A stretch of 64,000 nucleotides of DNA. It comes from Paracoccaceae bacterium. GTDB taxonomy: Bacteria > Pseudomonadota > Alphaproteobacteria > Rhodobacterales > Rhodobacteraceae. A program made the translations under genes and the position numbers. The DNA lies in assembly GCA_033344815.1 (NCBI GenBank), contig JAWPMR010000001.1, forward strand, positions 4,512,136-4,576,135, read 5' to 3'. A model generated the notes under the pieces. That model searched no databases. It had not been told where the DNA came from and worked only from the letters and a program-made list of their open reading frames with translations. This document shows positions 18,651 through 28,695 of this stretch, in pieces (the stretch's first letter is position 1; each line of letters begins with the position of its first letter).

Positions 18651-19654
18651 CCGATGCAACCGCAGTACCGCGCTCAATTCCGGACCGCCTGCATGGCCGT
18701 ATGCACCGCGTCCTGCGCTCTTGGGAGACATTGTTACTGGCGGTGGCGGTGGCGATTTTTGTGCTGAACTCTTTTGCCTCGCCCTATTTTCTGAACGCCT
18801 GGAACCTGAGCGATGCGACATTCAATTTCACCGAAAAAGCGATGATCGCTTTTGCCATGGCGCTTTTGATCATCGCGGGCGAGATCGATTTGTCGGTGGC
18901 ATCCATTATTGCGCTGGCCAGCACTGCCATGGGCCTGGCCGTGCAACACGGCGCGGGCACCCCCGAACTTGTCGTGATCGGCCTGACGGTTGGCGTGCTG
19001 TGTGGCGCCTTCAACGCGGTGTTTGTCACAGTTCTGGGTCTGCCATCCATCGTTGTGACCATCGGCACCATGAGCCTCTTTCGCGGTATCAGCTATATCA
19101 TTCTTGGGGACGGCGCCTTTCGCGGATACCCAGCAGATTTTGCATGGTTCGGGCAAGGCTATGTGTTCTGGGTGATCACCGTGGAGATGGTGATTTTTGT
19201 GCTGCTTGCAGTCCTTTATGGCGTGCTTTTGCACAAAACCAATTTCGGGCGCGCAGTCTATGCGATCGGGAACAATCCGACAGGCGCTTTGTTCAGTGGC
19301 ATCCGCGTGCAGCGTGTCAAATTCATGTTGTTCATGCTGACCGGGCTGATGTCAGGCGTGGCTGCAATCTGCCTGACATCGCGCCTTGGGTCTACCCGTC
19401 CCAGTATTGCGCAGGGCATGGAGTTGGAAGTCGTCACCATGGTGGTTTTGGGTGGCGTCAATATTCTGGGTGGGTCGGGCTCCATCCCGGGCGTGGTCAT
19501 TGCCGCTTTTGTCATGGGGTTGGTCACCTTTGGTCTGGGTCTGCTGAATGTTCCGGGCATTGTGATGTCAATCTTTATTGGCGCGCTGCTGATTGGCGTC
19601 ATCGCGCTTCCGCGGATCTGGCAAATGCTGCGCAACCGGCGGCGGTCACAGTAA
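18647..19654 (+). CDS. rhaQ: L-rhamnose ABC transporter permease 2
   Basis: A 335-residue permease homologous to RhaP, with a longer polar N-terminus (about 28 residues), the motif [13 protein letters not shown] near 79-91, and the loop [19 protein letters not shown] near 199-217. I chose the ATG at 18647, overlapping the rhaP stop, with CAGGAG upstream. Its own TAA overlaps the ATG of rhaU. Two non-identical permeases are the rule in rhizobial-type rhamnose transporters and suggest a heterodimer. Confidence 0.92.
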   Translation: MTDATAVPRSIPDRLHGRMHRVLRSWETLLLAVAVAIFVLNSFASPYFLNAWNLSDATFNFTEKAMIAFAMALLIIAGEIDLSVASIIALASTAMGLAVQHGAGTPELVVIGLTVGVLCGAFNAVFVTVLGLPSIVVTIGTMSLFRGISYIILGDGAFRGYPADFAWFGQGYVFWVITVEMVIFVLLAVLYGVLLHKTNFGRAVYAIGNNPTGALFSGIRVQRVKFMLFMLTGLMSGVAAICLTSRLGSTRPSIAQGMELEVVTMVVLGGVNILGGSGSIPGVVIAAFVMGLVTFGLGLLNVPGIVMSIFIGALLIGVIALPRIWQMLRNRRRSQ

Positions 19655-19968
19655 TGGAGCGCTTTGTTTTCAGAATGCGGCTGCACCCGGGCCATGAAGC
19701 GGAATACCAGCGACGTCACGACGAGATTTGGCCCGAACTGGTGAAATTGCTGCACGAAGCCGGGATCAGCGATTACACCATTCACCATGATCGGGAAACG
19801 GGGCTTTTGATCGGCGTGCTCTTGCGGACAACGGACCATGCCATGGCCGATCTGCCAAGCCATCCGGTGATGCAAAAATGGTGGGCGCATATGGCTGATC
19901 TGATGGAGACAAATCCGGACGGCGCGCCTGTTGCAGTTGAGTTGTCTCGCGTCTTTCACATGCCATGA
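19654..19968 (+). CDS. rhaU: L-rhamnose mutarotase
   Basis: A 104-residue protein beginning [18 protein letters not shown], the signature of RhaU/YiiL mutarotases, small ferredoxin-like dimers that interconvert alpha- and beta-L-rhamnose so that the isomerase receives the right anomer. Conserved features visible are [13 protein letters not shown] near residue 41-53 and the tryptophan pair in MQKWWAHM near 74-81. It starts at the TAATG overlap with rhaQ and ends in an ATGA overlap with rhaK. A much longer frame reads through this gene from 18721, but its upstream part is a shadow of rhaQ. Confidence 0.92.
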   Translation: MERFVFRMRLHPGHEAEYQRRHDEIWPELVKLLHEAGISDYTIHHDRETGLLIGVLLRTTDHAMADLPSHPVMQKWWAHMADLMETNPDGAPVAVELSRVFHMP

Positions 19969-21353
19969 CTGCGCCCCGCCATATTGCGGTGCTTGACGTC
20001 GGCAAGACCAACGTCAAGATTGCGCTGGTAGATATGCAGGACCTGTCAGAAAAGGCAGTTCTGACCCGCTCGAACACGGTCCTGCCCGGGCCGCCATGGC
20101 CACATTTCGACACGGAAGGGCATTGGGCGTTTTTCCTGGAGGGGCTGGCAGAGTTTCACCGCGCTCATCATGTGGATGCGATCGCCGTGACAACCCATGG
20201 TGCTTGCGCCGCACTGCTTGACGAGGCTGGAAATCTTGCGGCGCCGATCCTTGATTATGAGCACGATGGGCCTGACGCGCTGGCGGCACAATATGATGCG
20301 ATCCGCTCGCCGTTCTCTCAAACCGGCTCGCCGCGTTTAACGGGGGGCCTCAACGTGGGGGCACAGCTATACTGGCAGTTTGCGCAGGACGCCGGGCTTT
20401 TTGAGCGCACCAAGCACATCGTGATGTATCCCCAGTATTGGACATACCGCCTGATAGGCGTTCCGGCCAGCGATGTGACGTCCATTGGATGTCACACCGA
20501 CCTTTGGAACCCGCACACAGACCAGTTTTCTGATCTGGTTGCGCGCCTGAACATCGCCGGCAAGATGGCACCTGTCCATAAATCTGCGGAGGTGTTGGGC
20601 GTAATCCGAGAGGAGGTGGCGCTGGCAACCGGATTGCCCGGTCAGACACCGGTTGTCTGCGGTATTCACGATTCCAATGCATCGCTATACCCCTATGTGC
20701 TGACACAGGATCCGCCCTTTTCAGTTGTATCCAGCGGGACCTGGCTAATCACCATGAGCATGGGGGCAAAGCCGAAACAACTAGACCCGAGGCGCGATAC
20801 GTTGATCAACGTCAATGCAATGGGGCAGGCGGTCCCGTCCGCGCGCTTCATGGGCGGGCGAGAGTTTGAGATCATTTTGCAGGGCCAGTCAACATCGGCA
20901 AATGATGTGGACGCCCGGCAGGTTCTGGAAACGCGTTGCATGTTGCTGCCCGCAGTTGACCCCACGACCGGGCCATTTCAGGGGCAGCAAATGCAATGGC
21001 TCAATGGGGAGCCGCCCCCCGGCACATCTGCACGCACCGTGGCAACGGCCTATTATCTCGCTCTCATGACCGATGTTTGCCTGCAATTGACAGGAGGTCA
21101 CGGGCCGATTTTGGTTGAGGGGCCGTTTGCCCGTAGCCCGAGGTTTCTTGATATGTTGAGAGCCGCAACAGAACGCCCCGTGCATATCAGCCACTCGGTC
21201 ACCGGCACGAGCATAGGGGCTGCAATGCTCTTTGGCGCGCCGGATCACAAAATCGAACTTGTACCCGTGCCCGAGCCGACGGATCAAGCACTTCTGGCGC
21301 GGTATGCCGCGCAATGGAAGCACCTGACAGCGCATCACCGGGCGCAGATTTAG
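19965..21353 (+). CDS. rhaK: L-rhamnulose kinase (FGGY family)
   Basis: A 462-residue FGGY-type sugar kinase with the phosphate-binding loop [13 protein letters not shown] at residues 9-21. It phosphorylates L-rhamnulose to the 1-phosphate, the substrate of RhaD. In the rhizobial system the kinase is also required for rhamnose transport, which fits its place as the last gene of the transporter operon. Start at 19965 overlaps the rhaU stop. Length and cofactor-loop sequence match the alphaproteobacterial RhaK rather than E. coli RhaB. No clear intrinsic terminator follows. Confidence 0.92.
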   Translation: MTAPRHIAVLDVGKTNVKIALVDMQDLSEKAVLTRSNTVLPGPPWPHFDTEGHWAFFLEGLAEFHRAHHVDAIAVTTHGACAALLDEAGNLAAPILDYEHDGPDALAAQYDAIRSPFSQTGSPRLTGGLNVGAQLYWQFAQDAGLFERTKHIVMYPQYWTYRLIGVPASDVTSIGCHTDLWNPHTDQFSDLVARLNIAGKMAPVHKSAEVLGVIREEVALATGLPGQTPVVCGIHDSNASLYPYVLTQDPPFSVVSSGTWLITMSMGAKPKQLDPRRDTLINVNAMGQAVPSARFMGGREFEIILQGQSTSANDVDARQVLETRCMLLPAVDPTTGPFQGQQMQWLNGEPPPGTSARTVATAYYLALMTDVCLQLTGGHGPILVEGPFARSPRFLDMLRAATERPVHISHSVTGTSIGAAMLFGAPDHKIELVPVPEPTDQALLARYAAQWKHLTAHHRAQI

Positions 21354-21930
21354 GGATTGGCTGCGGTACAGAACGCTTCTTGTCTTGCTGGCACCCGGGC
21401 GCGGCCTTTCGCCTGAACATGCAGTGTCGCAACGTGTCGACGTTCGAGAGCTGGAAAAAGGTCTTCATGCACCGATTTCTTCGACGTTTCTGTGTGTTTG
21501 TTCATTGAAGGTAAGGCGCGCGTCGACATCAATTAACCACGCGGGGACATGAGGAATGTGTCCACCAATCAAATATTTACGATGTGTATCTCTGCCATGG
21601 TTTGCGCAGTCATCTTAACGGGGTTGGATAGGATTCTGCCCGCTTTGGAGAAACGGCAGGGGGGCGCGCTGAGTGGATTGAAACAACAGGGACTGAAGCG
21701 CACTTAATGGGCTTGGTTTTAGGGCAAGAAATATCACGCAGCGCTCCCGCGTCACGTCAATTATGACTTCGTGGCTGTAGCCAAAGCTTCGCGATGTCGT
21801 GGCTCCACTCTTCACGGGTTCCGATTGCGTATTTCCCGTCCAACAAGGCAATCTTTACGGTAGAATTTGCCGAGGTTTCAGCCCGTATGGCCGAGTTTGG
21901 TACGATGGATTACGCTCATCAATCCATTTG
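21354..21930. other. 577-base stretch without a recognisable gene
   Basis: Lies between the ends of the convergent rhaK and iolG genes. Short open frames on either strand (for example 21615-21851 minus, 78 codons) lack ribosome sites and recognisable domains. A convergent gap needs no promoter, so its length suggests decayed sequence, but I cannot identify the origin. Confidence 0.4.
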
Positions 21931-22920
21931 TCACCCGATGTCGACGGGCGTTTTTTCAGAAAACGAACGCGAAGCCGCATCCGCCAGAATTTGCGCTTGT
22001 AAACCGTCATTCATATCGGGCGTCACGGGGCTTCCCGAGGTCAATGCCTTGACGAAATGGATCATTTCAGCCCGGTAAGCTGCCTCGTATCGTTCCAGAA
22101 AGAAGTGCAGTGCCGGGGCTTTTTGAAAGCCGCTTTCCGTGGCGATTTCGATCGTGTTTTCCAGAGTGTTTTCGGCGCGCAGCATTCCCCTGGACCCATG
22201 CACTTCGATGCGTTGATCATAGCCGTAGGTCGTACGACGCGAATTTGAGATCTGGCAAATTTTCCCGGACCCTGTTGTCAGCGTCACAGCGGCCGTATCC
22301 ACGTCACCGGCAGCGGCAATCGCCGGGTCCACAAGCGCCGCACCCACTGCGTATACACTCACCACGTCCTCATCCAATAAGAACCGCGCCATGTCCAGAT
22401 CGTGGATCATCATGTCACGGAAAATGCCACCTGACGTTTTCAGATAGCTTACAGGGGGCGGGGTGGGATCACGCGACAAGATCGTAATGATTTCAACATC
22501 CCCAATCTCTCCTTGGGTGATGCGCGCCTGAAGATTTGCAAAATTCGGATCAAAGCGGCGATTGAAGGCTGTCATGAAGGCCACGCCAGATGACTCTACC
22601 GCTTCCATGCAAACGCGAATTCGATCTGCCGCCAAATCCACCGGTTTTTCGCAAAAAATGTCCTTGCCGGCTTTGGCCGCCGCATGGATCAAATCGAAAT
22701 GCGTGTCCGTGGGAGTCCCGATAACAACTGCATCGACGTCTGGACTTTCGATAAGCCCTTCAGGCGTAAGCAAGCTTGCGTTGGTTTTTGATGCCAGCGC
22801 TTCTGCCGGTTCCTTGAAAGCATCTGCGACCGCGGAGACTCTTGCGCCATCGATTTGGCCAATCGAGCGCGCATGAACCTGTCCAATGCGACCGCATCCC
22901 AGAAGCCCGATGTTCAACAT
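21931..22920 (-). CDS. iolG: myo-Inositol 2-dehydrogenase
   Basis: A 329-residue Gfo/Idh/MocA oxidoreductase with an N-terminal Rossmann fold (GLLGCGRIGQVHA at 5-17), the CEKP motif near residue 94-97, and the catalytic-region MMIHDLDMARFLL near 170-182. It oxidises myo-inositol to 2-keto-myo-inositol with NAD+, the first step of inositol breakdown. AAGGGAG precedes the ATG. It is the last gene of the leftward iolD-C-B-J-G operon, separated from iolJ by one base, and this context supports the inositol assignment over other family members. Confidence 0.9.
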   Translation of the reverse strand: MLNIGLLGCGRIGQVHARSIGQIDGARVSAVADAFKEPAEALASKTNASLLTPEGLIESPDVDAVVIGTPTDTHFDLIHAAAKAGKDIFCEKPVDLAADRIRVCMEAVESSGVAFMTAFNRRFDPNFANLQARITQGEIGDVEIITILSRDPTPPPVSYLKTSGGIFRDMMIHDLDMARFLLDEDVVSVYAVGAALVDPAIAAAGDVDTAAVTLTTGSGKICQISNSRRTTYGYDQRIEVHGSRGMLRAENTLENTIEIATESGFQKAPALHFFLERYEAAYRAEMIHFVKALTSGSPVTPDMNDGLQAQILADAASRSFSEKTPVDIG

Positions 22921-22921
22921 A

Positions 22922-23752
22922 CTATGCTCCCTTGAAACCGTTTAAGACAGTGCGTGTTGCCGCGACAATCGGGTCATGGGTGTCTTTCAATATGCTGACC
23001 CGGTCAAATCTGTCGGGATCGCTGTCTATCGAGTTGCGCAAGGCTGCTCCGAACGCCATGCGCAGTTCCGTGCCGATGTTGAATTTGCAGACCGATGATC
23101 CGCGCGACAGGATCCGGCGCTGATCCATCGGTACGCCAGAGCCGCCATGGATAACGAGGGGAACATCCGTGACCGCCTCAATGGCGCGTATGCGGTCCAT
23201 GTCAAGACCGCCTGCCTTGTCCTGTTGCAAATGTATGTTGCCCACGGAAATCGCCATGGCATCTACGCCCGTGTCGCGGGCGAATTGGGCGGCTTCGTCC
23301 GGGTCGGTGCCGGCGGAGGCTTCGCCGCCTGAATAGCCGACAAACCCGATCTCACCTTCACAGGAAACCCCTGCGGCATGGGCCATGTCGGCGATGGTTG
23401 CGGTTTCGGCAATATTATCGGGCAAGGGTTTACGCGATCCGTCAAACATCACCGACGTAAAACCACTTTCGATGGCAATCTTGCAGTCCTCAAAGGTATA
23501 GCCGTGATCCAAGTGCGCAACGACAGGGACGCTGGCATTTTCCGCAAGATATCGAAACATTGCGCCCAGAACGGGCAGGGGGGTGTGTGCGCGACAAGAT
23601 GGACCAGCCTGCAGGATGACCGGTACCTCTTCGGCTTCGGCGGCTGCCACATAAGCGCGCATGTCTTCCCAGCCAAGGGTCACCAGCCCGGCAACCGCAT
23701 AACCATGTTTCAACGCAGGCTGCAGTACATCAGCCAGTGTTACGAGTGTCAT
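22922..23752 (-). CDS. iolJ: Class II aldolase, probable 5-dehydro-2-deoxyphosphogluconate aldolase
   Basis: A 276-residue class II fructose-bisphosphate-aldolase-fold enzyme. Zinc-site histidines are visible in VAHLDHGY near residue 78-85 and VIHGGSGVP near 203-211, with GEIG near 135. In the iol pathway IolJ cleaves 2-deoxy-5-keto-gluconate 6-phosphate into dihydroxyacetone phosphate and malonate semialdehyde. The start overlaps the iolB stop (ATGA). The iol context decides the substrate; by sequence alone a tagatose- or fructose-type aldolase would be possible. Confidence 0.8.
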   Translation of the reverse strand: MTLVTLADVLQPALKHGYAVAGLVTLGWEDMRAYVAAAEAEEVPVILQAGPSCRAHTPLPVLGAMFRYLAENASVPVVAHLDHGYTFEDCKIAIESGFTSVMFDGSRKPLPDNIAETATIADMAHAAGVSCEGEIGFVGYSGGEASAGTDPDEAAQFARDTGVDAMAISVGNIHLQQDKAGGLDMDRIRAIEAVTDVPLVIHGGSGVPMDQRRILSRGSSVCKFNIGTELRMAFGAALRNSIDSDPDRFDRVSILKDTHDPIVAATRTVLNGFKGA

Positions 23753-24591
23753 TTAAATTTCGCCACCATATCCATGATACCCGGAATGGTGTGGAGTTGT
23801 TCGGCATGGGTGGGTTGAAAAAACTGTTTCAGGCTGCGCTGTGACAGACCGCCCAGAATAGTGAAGTAATACATCTCATAACCGGGTAAAACAGCGCAGG
23901 GATGATAACCTTTGTCGATCATGATCGTCGAGCCATCCACGATGTGGTAGGCATCGCCCGCCTTGCCCTCTTCACGCTGCAACATCTGCACGCCGGAACC
24001 GTAATTCGGCTTGAAGCGGAAGTTATAGGTCTCGTCATGACGGGTTTCTTCCGGCAGACGGTCGGTGTCGTGTTTGTGAGACGGAAAACCAGACCAGCCA
24101 CCTTGGCCCACCGTGTATAATTCGCTAACCAGAAGGCGACCCACTTTGTCGTGATGGTTCGCCCCCAGTATGTGTTTGATTTTACGATGTGTTTTCGTGT
24201 CATCGGAGCCGTATTGCACCTTGTCGAGCCCGTCAGCACGCACATCAAATGGTTCCAGCACCTTGTCGTACTTAGCACCTGCGATGAAGGTTTCGGTGGC
24301 ATCTGTCAGGCAGGTGATGCGCACCTTTGCACCAACGGGCACGTAGACGCCTTCGGGCTCACCATCCCAGACATCAACCGTGCGGTTTCCCAATTTGGCG
24401 AAGGCAGCGCCATCCACATCCACATCGACGGTTCCCGTCGCGGGTACGATGCAGGTCTCATATCCCGGTACCGCGTATTCGAACACCTCGCCTTTCTTGA
24501 GCTTCACGATGTTGAAATAATTCAGCGGCACCAGATCGTCACCAGCGTCCACAATAGGTTTGTTTTGGTTGTCATAGGGCGCAATATGCAT
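23749..24591 (-). CDS. iolB: 5-Deoxy-glucuronate isomerase
   Basis: A 280-residue bicupin with the metal-binding region GWSGFPSHKHDTDRLPEE around residue 165-182, the diagnostic IolB sequence with clustered histidines. It converts 5-deoxy-glucuronate to 2-deoxy-5-keto-gluconate. AAAAGGA precedes the ATG. It lies 11 bases after iolC and overlaps iolJ by four bases, within a compact operon that keeps the order of pathway steps only loosely (D, C, B, J, G). Confidence 0.95.
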   Translation of the reverse strand: MHIAPYDNQNKPIVDAGDDLVPLNYFNIVKLKKGEVFEYAVPGYETCIVPATGTVDVDVDGAAFAKLGNRTVDVWDGEPEGVYVPVGAKVRITCLTDATETFIAGAKYDKVLEPFDVRADGLDKVQYGSDDTKTHRKIKHILGANHHDKVGRLLVSELYTVGQGGWSGFPSHKHDTDRLPEETRHDETYNFRFKPNYGSGVQMLQREEGKAGDAYHIVDGSTIMIDKGYHPCAVLPGYEMYYFTILGGLSQRSLKQFFQPTHAEQLHTIPGIMDMVAKFK

Positions 24592-24602
24592 GGCGTTTCC
24601 TT

Positions 24603-25580
24603 TTAACTTTCTGAGGGGCCAGGGTGCGTGGCGAGGAATTCTTCAAGCTCTGCGGTGTCGGGCATGGCAGGAGCGCAACCGGTTTTAGCCACGACGACCG
24701 AGGCGCACGCGGACCCGCGTAAAACGGCCTCTTTCATCGCGCGCCCTTCGGTCAACCCAGCCAGAAATCCGGCCATGAAGCTGTCCCCGGCCCCAGTGGG
24801 TTTAACGGCTTGAATGGCATAGATACCGGTGCGCATCTCTTGCCCGTCGGCAAAGGTGATAGCGCCTTTATGGCCCATTTTGTAGATCACGATTTTGGCT
24901 GTTGTGGTTGCGAGTGCGCGGGCTTTTTCGAGGCCTTTGTTGATGTCGCCGGCCATGAAACCGAATTCTTCGTCGTTGCCGACGATGACATCAGACAACG
25001 CCCCCGCACGTGACAGCACCTCTTCGGCGACCTCAGGGGAGGGCCAGCTATAGGGGCGGTAATCCACGTCAAAAATGATCGGCAAACCCGCAGCGCGCGC
25101 GAGTTCAAACGCCCGAAAAGCCGCAGAGCGCGAGGGTTCTGCCGCAAAGACCGTACCGGCTGTGATCAGCGCGCCAAATCGGGTGTATTCCACCGCCTCG
25201 ACATCGTTGACCGTCATCTGAAAATCAGCTGCATTGTTGCGATAAATCACGCTCTGATGGTCTTCGACACGGGTTTCATAGACCGCCAGCGAGGTGCGTT
25301 CTTCGCCGCGAATGCGCGATACATAGGTGCGCTCCACACCGTAACGGTCCAATTGCCCTTCGCAATACCAGCCTACAGCATCGTCAGAAACCGAAGTCAC
25401 AAGCGCCGCTTTACAGCCCAGTTTAACAAGGCCTGCGGCGATGTTCGCGCTACTGCCGCCCATGCCCACAACCATGGTTTCCGCGTCGCGCGTACACGTA
25501 CCGGCAGGTTCAGGGCAAAGGTCCATGCCGACGCGCCCGATCACCAGGAAGCTGCCTTCCGCGAGTCCAGCCAGCGTCAT
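24603..25580 (-). CDS. iolC: 5-Dehydro-2-deoxygluconokinase
   Basis: A 325-residue PfkB-family kinase. It has the GGSSANIAAGLVKLG substrate-loop motif near 40-54, DVDYRPYSW near 165-173, and the catalytic TGAGDSFMAGF near 263-273. It phosphorylates 2-deoxy-5-keto-gluconate ahead of the IolJ aldolase. I chose the ATG at 25580, which overlaps the iolD stop in a TAATG; an upstream frame to 25619 would extend into iolD. The sequence, length and operon position all support IolC. Confidence 0.92.
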   Translation of the reverse strand: MTLAGLAEGSFLVIGRVGMDLCPEPAGTCTRDAETMVVGMGGSSANIAAGLVKLGCKAALVTSVSDDAVGWYCEGQLDRYGVERTYVSRIRGEERTSLAVYETRVEDHQSVIYRNNAADFQMTVNDVEAVEYTRFGALITAGTVFAAEPSRSAAFRAFELARAAGLPIIFDVDYRPYSWPSPEVAEEVLSRAGALSDVIVGNDEEFGFMAGDINKGLEKARALATTTAKIVIYKMGHKGAITFADGQEMRTGIYAIQAVKPTGAGDSFMAGFLAGLTEGRAMKEAVLRGSACASVVVAKTGCAPAMPDTAELEEFLATHPGPSES

Positions 25581-27448
25581 TACACGCCCTTTCGCTGTTT
25601 GTCGCGGCTGGCTTCCCAATCAACGTGCGCTTGTGTGACCTTGGCGTTGTCGCTGACATGGGGCGTGCCCACTTCCCACCAGGTATGGCCTTGAGTGGTC
25701 CAGCCTTCATAGGCATCGACCTTCATTACAATCACATGGGTTCGGTCGCTGGCTTTGGCGCGCATGAACGCATCGCCCAACTCCGACGGATTTGAAACCG
25801 TTTCGGCAATCGCGCCTTGTGCTGCCGCATGGGCCTCGAAATCCACGCCGAAAGGTTCCGGTACGGTCGGGCAATCCGCGATCAGGTTGTTGAAACTTTC
25901 ATTGCCCGTGTTGTTCTGCAACTTGTTGATGACCGCAAAACCACCATTGTCCAGAACCAGTATGATCAGTTTCTTCTGACTGAGCACCGAAGAATAGATG
26001 TCTGAATTCAGCATCATGTAAGAGCCGTCACCGATAAATACGATGGTGTCCTTGTCCGACTCGCGCTGGCATTGCGCGATGCGCCCACCCCAGGCCCCGG
26101 CGATCTCATATCCCATGCAGGAAAACCCGAATTCAACATCGACGGTCCCAAGACCAAGGGTGCGCCAGTTGGCGGTAACCTCGGCGGGCAATCCCCCCGC
26201 CGCGGCTACCACACGGTCCCGTGGATCACACAGCGCGTTCACAACGCCAATGGCCTGCGCATAGGAATTGGGTCGGTTTCCGTGCGCGATGTTTTCGGCG
26301 ACATAGGCGTTCCATTTCACGCGTTCGGATTGCGCAAATTCCACCCATTTTTGTGGTGTTTTGTAGCTCAATGCGTCTGCCAACGCCAAAAGCGCGGTTT
26401 TTGCGTCCGCCACAACAGGCAGGGATCGGTGTTTTGCCGCATCATGGCGCGCTGCATTGAGCGAAATGATGCGCGCATCCTTGGCAAAGGCGGTCCATGA
26501 GCCAGTCGTGAAATCCTGCAAGCGCGTCCCGACCGCCAGAATGACATCTGCCGCCTCAGCCACGGCATTCGCGCTGTCCGAGCCCGTCACACCGATAGGC
26601 CCGATGTTCAGGGGGTGATCGTTCAAGAGATTGGCGCGTCCTGCGATTGTCTCTACAACCGGGATTTGATGCGCCTCGGCAAATTGCAATAACGCGTCGG
26701 TGGCACGGGAGTACTGCACACCACCTCCAGCGATGATCATCGGACGCTCGGCAGATTTCAGCAATTCAACGACATCCAAAATCTCCGCCACGTCCGGCGA
26801 AGTGCGGCGAATGCGATGTATCTTTTTGTCAAAGAACACTGTCGGGTAATCATACGACCAACCCTGAACATCCTGCGGTAATCCCAGAAACGCAGGACCG
26901 CAATCAGCAGGGTCAAGCAAGGTGGCAAGGGCGGCAGGCAGGGATTGGATGACCTGTGCCGGATGGGTGATCCGGTCCCAATACCGTGACACCGGTTTGA
27001 AAGCATCATTCACCCCGCAGGTCGGATCTCCATAGTTCTCCAGCTGTTGTAATACCGGATCGGGCAGGCGTGTCAGGAACGTATCACCACACAGCATCAA
27101 CATCGGCAGCCGATTGGCATGCGCCAAAGCAGCCGCTGTCAGCAGGTTTGAAGTACCTGGACCGGCGCTGGCTGTGCAGAACATGAACCGTTGGCGCAGC
27201 CATTGCTTGGCATAGCCTGCCGCAGCGAAGCCCATGCTCTGTTCGTTCTGCCCACGGTAAAGCGGCAGTTCCGTCTGCCTGTCGTAGAGCGCTTCGCCCA
27301 GACATGTCACGTTGCCATGTCCAAAGATGCCGAAACCGCCGCCACAGACCCGCATTTCCACGCCGTCGATCTCGATGAACTGACTGGAAAGCCAGCGAAT
27401 GATCGCCTGCGCCGTGGTCAGGCGGATTGTTTCTGTTGAGGCTGTCAT
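25580..27448 (-). CDS. iolD: 3D-(3,5/4)-trihydroxycyclohexane-1,2-dione hydrolase
   Basis: A 622-residue thiamine-diphosphate enzyme of the acetolactate-synthase fold. It has the N-terminal pyrimidine-binding domain (ASAGPGTSNLLTAA near 92-105), a middle domain, and a C-terminal diphosphate-binding domain with GDGSYMMLNSDIYSSV near 472-487. It opens the inositol-derived ring to 5-deoxy-glucuronate. It is the first gene of the leftward iol operon, and AAAGGA sits close to the ATG. The LacI palindrome 27526-27543 lies 78 bases upstream, where it can govern both this operon and the divergent dehydrogenase genes. Confidence 0.95.
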   Translation of the reverse strand: MTASTETIRLTTAQAIIRWLSSQFIEIDGVEMRVCGGGFGIFGHGNVTCLGEALYDRQTELPLYRGQNEQSMGFAAAGYAKQWLRQRFMFCTASAGPGTSNLLTAAALAHANRLPMLMLCGDTFLTRLPDPVLQQLENYGDPTCGVNDAFKPVSRYWDRITHPAQVIQSLPAALATLLDPADCGPAFLGLPQDVQGWSYDYPTVFFDKKIHRIRRTSPDVAEILDVVELLKSAERPMIIAGGGVQYSRATDALLQFAEAHQIPVVETIAGRANLLNDHPLNIGPIGVTGSDSANAVAEAADVILAVGTRLQDFTTGSWTAFAKDARIISLNAARHDAAKHRSLPVVADAKTALLALADALSYKTPQKWVEFAQSERVKWNAYVAENIAHGNRPNSYAQAIGVVNALCDPRDRVVAAAGGLPAEVTANWRTLGLGTVDVEFGFSCMGYEIAGAWGGRIAQCQRESDKDTIVFIGDGSYMMLNSDIYSSVLSQKKLIILVLDNGGFAVINKLQNNTGNESFNNLIADCPTVPEPFGVDFEAHAAAQGAIAETVSNPSELGDAFMRAKASDRTHVIVMKVDAYEGWTTQGHTWWEVGTPHVSDNAKVTQAHVDWEASRDKQRKGV

Positions 27449-27525
27449 TGTCCTTTGGACCCTTCAGGAAAATTCGATGCACTACCGAATGCGACTTGCG
27501 GGATTTCGATTCCCACGATACTGAT

Positions 27526-27543
27526 TTTGCAACCGGTTGCAAA
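27526..27543. promoter_or_regulatory. LacI-type operator in the iolD / dehydrogenase divergent region
   Basis: Perfect 18-bp palindrome TTTGCAACCGGTTGCAAA with a central CCGG. An identical 18-bp sequence occurs at 31831-31848, upstream of the binding-protein gene and the LacI gene. Exact identity of both copies strongly suggests one repressor, most simply the 30749-31747 protein. Confidence 0.85.
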
Positions 27544-27572
27544 TTTTATTTCCATATTGGGAGATCCCTGCC

Positions 27573-28667
27573 ATGCCACAGATTGGAATTGGTATCCTGG
27601 GCGGTGGATATATGGGGAAAGCCCATGCAGTGGCCATGTCTGCGGTTGGTGCGGTGTTCAACACTGCTCTGCGGCCAAGGCTCGAAATGATTTGCGCATC
27701 AAGTTTGCAAAGCGCCGAAAAGTATCGCGATGCTTATGGTTTTCAGCGCGCAACAGGCGATTGGCAGTATTTGGTCAATGATCCCAAGGTAGAGGGTATC
27801 GTTATTGCGTCGCCGCAGGAAACACACCGTGCCATAGCTGAAGCGGCTCTTGCGCTGGGCAAACCAGTGTTTTGTGAAAAACCGCTAGGCGCGTCACTGG
27901 ACGACAGCCGTGCGATGGTCGCGGCGGCGCAGACGGCGGGTGTGCCCAATATGGTTGGGTTTAACTACATTCGCACCCCAGCCAGCCAGTTTGTCCGCAA
28001 GTTGATCACGCAGGGTGAGATTGGCGAAATCACTTGGTTTCGCGGCGAGCACACCGAGGATTTTTACGCTGATCCACAAGCGCCGGCCTCATGGCGGACG
28101 CAGGGACATGCCAATGGCACGATGGGCGATCTGGCGCCACATATGATCAACGCCGCTCTGGCGCTGATGGGGCCGATCACCCGCGTCATGGCCGAAGTCG
28201 AGACGGTGCATAAATCCCGCCCAGGTGGCGCGGTTACTAATGATGATCACGCGCAAATGATGTGCCGGTTTGCCAATGGCGCCATGGGGCAGATGTATTT
28301 CAGCCGTATCGCAACGGGGCGGAAAATGGGCTATTGCTATGAAATTACTGGCACAAAAGGTGCTGTGCGATTTGACCAGGAAGACCAGAATGCGGTCTGG
28401 CTATATCGGATGGACGGGCCGGAGGCAGAGCGCGGATTCACCAAAATACTGACCGGCCCGGCGCATCCGGATTACCTGCCGCTTTGTCAGGGGCCGGGGC
28501 ATGGCACCGGCTATCAGGATCAGATCATCATTGAGGCACGCGACTTTCTGCATGCGATTGAGACGGGCGAAAACACATGGCCCACGTTTCAGGATGGCCA
28601 CGATGTGAATTGCATCATAGATGCGGCGATGCGATCAGCTCAGGCCGAAAAATGGCAAAACGTTTAG
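27573..28667 (+). CDS. Gfo/Idh/MocA-family dehydrogenase, probably inositol-related
   Basis: A 364-residue NAD(P)-dependent oxidoreductase with Rossmann motif GIGILGGGYMGKAHA at residues 4-18, the CEKP motif near 95, and a C-terminal substrate domain. I chose the ATG at 27573 with GGGAG upstream; the longer frame runs into the operator. Being first in the operon controlled by the shared palindrome, it probably oxidises another inositol isomer or inositol derivative (the role of IolX/IolW-type scyllo-inositol dehydrogenases in other bacteria). The exact substrate cannot be decided from the sequence. Confidence 0.85.
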   Translation: MPQIGIGILGGGYMGKAHAVAMSAVGAVFNTALRPRLEMICASSLQSAEKYRDAYGFQRATGDWQYLVNDPKVEGIVIASPQETHRAIAEAALALGKPVFCEKPLGASLDDSRAMVAAAQTAGVPNMVGFNYIRTPASQFVRKLITQGEIGEITWFRGEHTEDFYADPQAPASWRTQGHANGTMGDLAPHMINAALALMGPITRVMAEVETVHKSRPGGAVTNDDHAQMMCRFANGAMGQMYFSRIATGRKMGYCYEITGTKGAVRFDQEDQNAVWLYRMDGPEAERGFTKILTGPAHPDYLPLCQGPGHGTGYQDQIIIEARDFLHAIETGENTWPTFQDGHDVNCIIDAAMRSAQAEKWQNV

Positions 28668-28695
28668 TCAGTGTAAGCAAACGAAAGGCTTGTAG

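Noticed and set aside
18721..19653. Plus-strand frame running ahead of rhaU in the same reading frame
   Set aside because: Only the part from 19654 encodes RhaU; the upstream portion is an alternative-frame reading of rhaQ.
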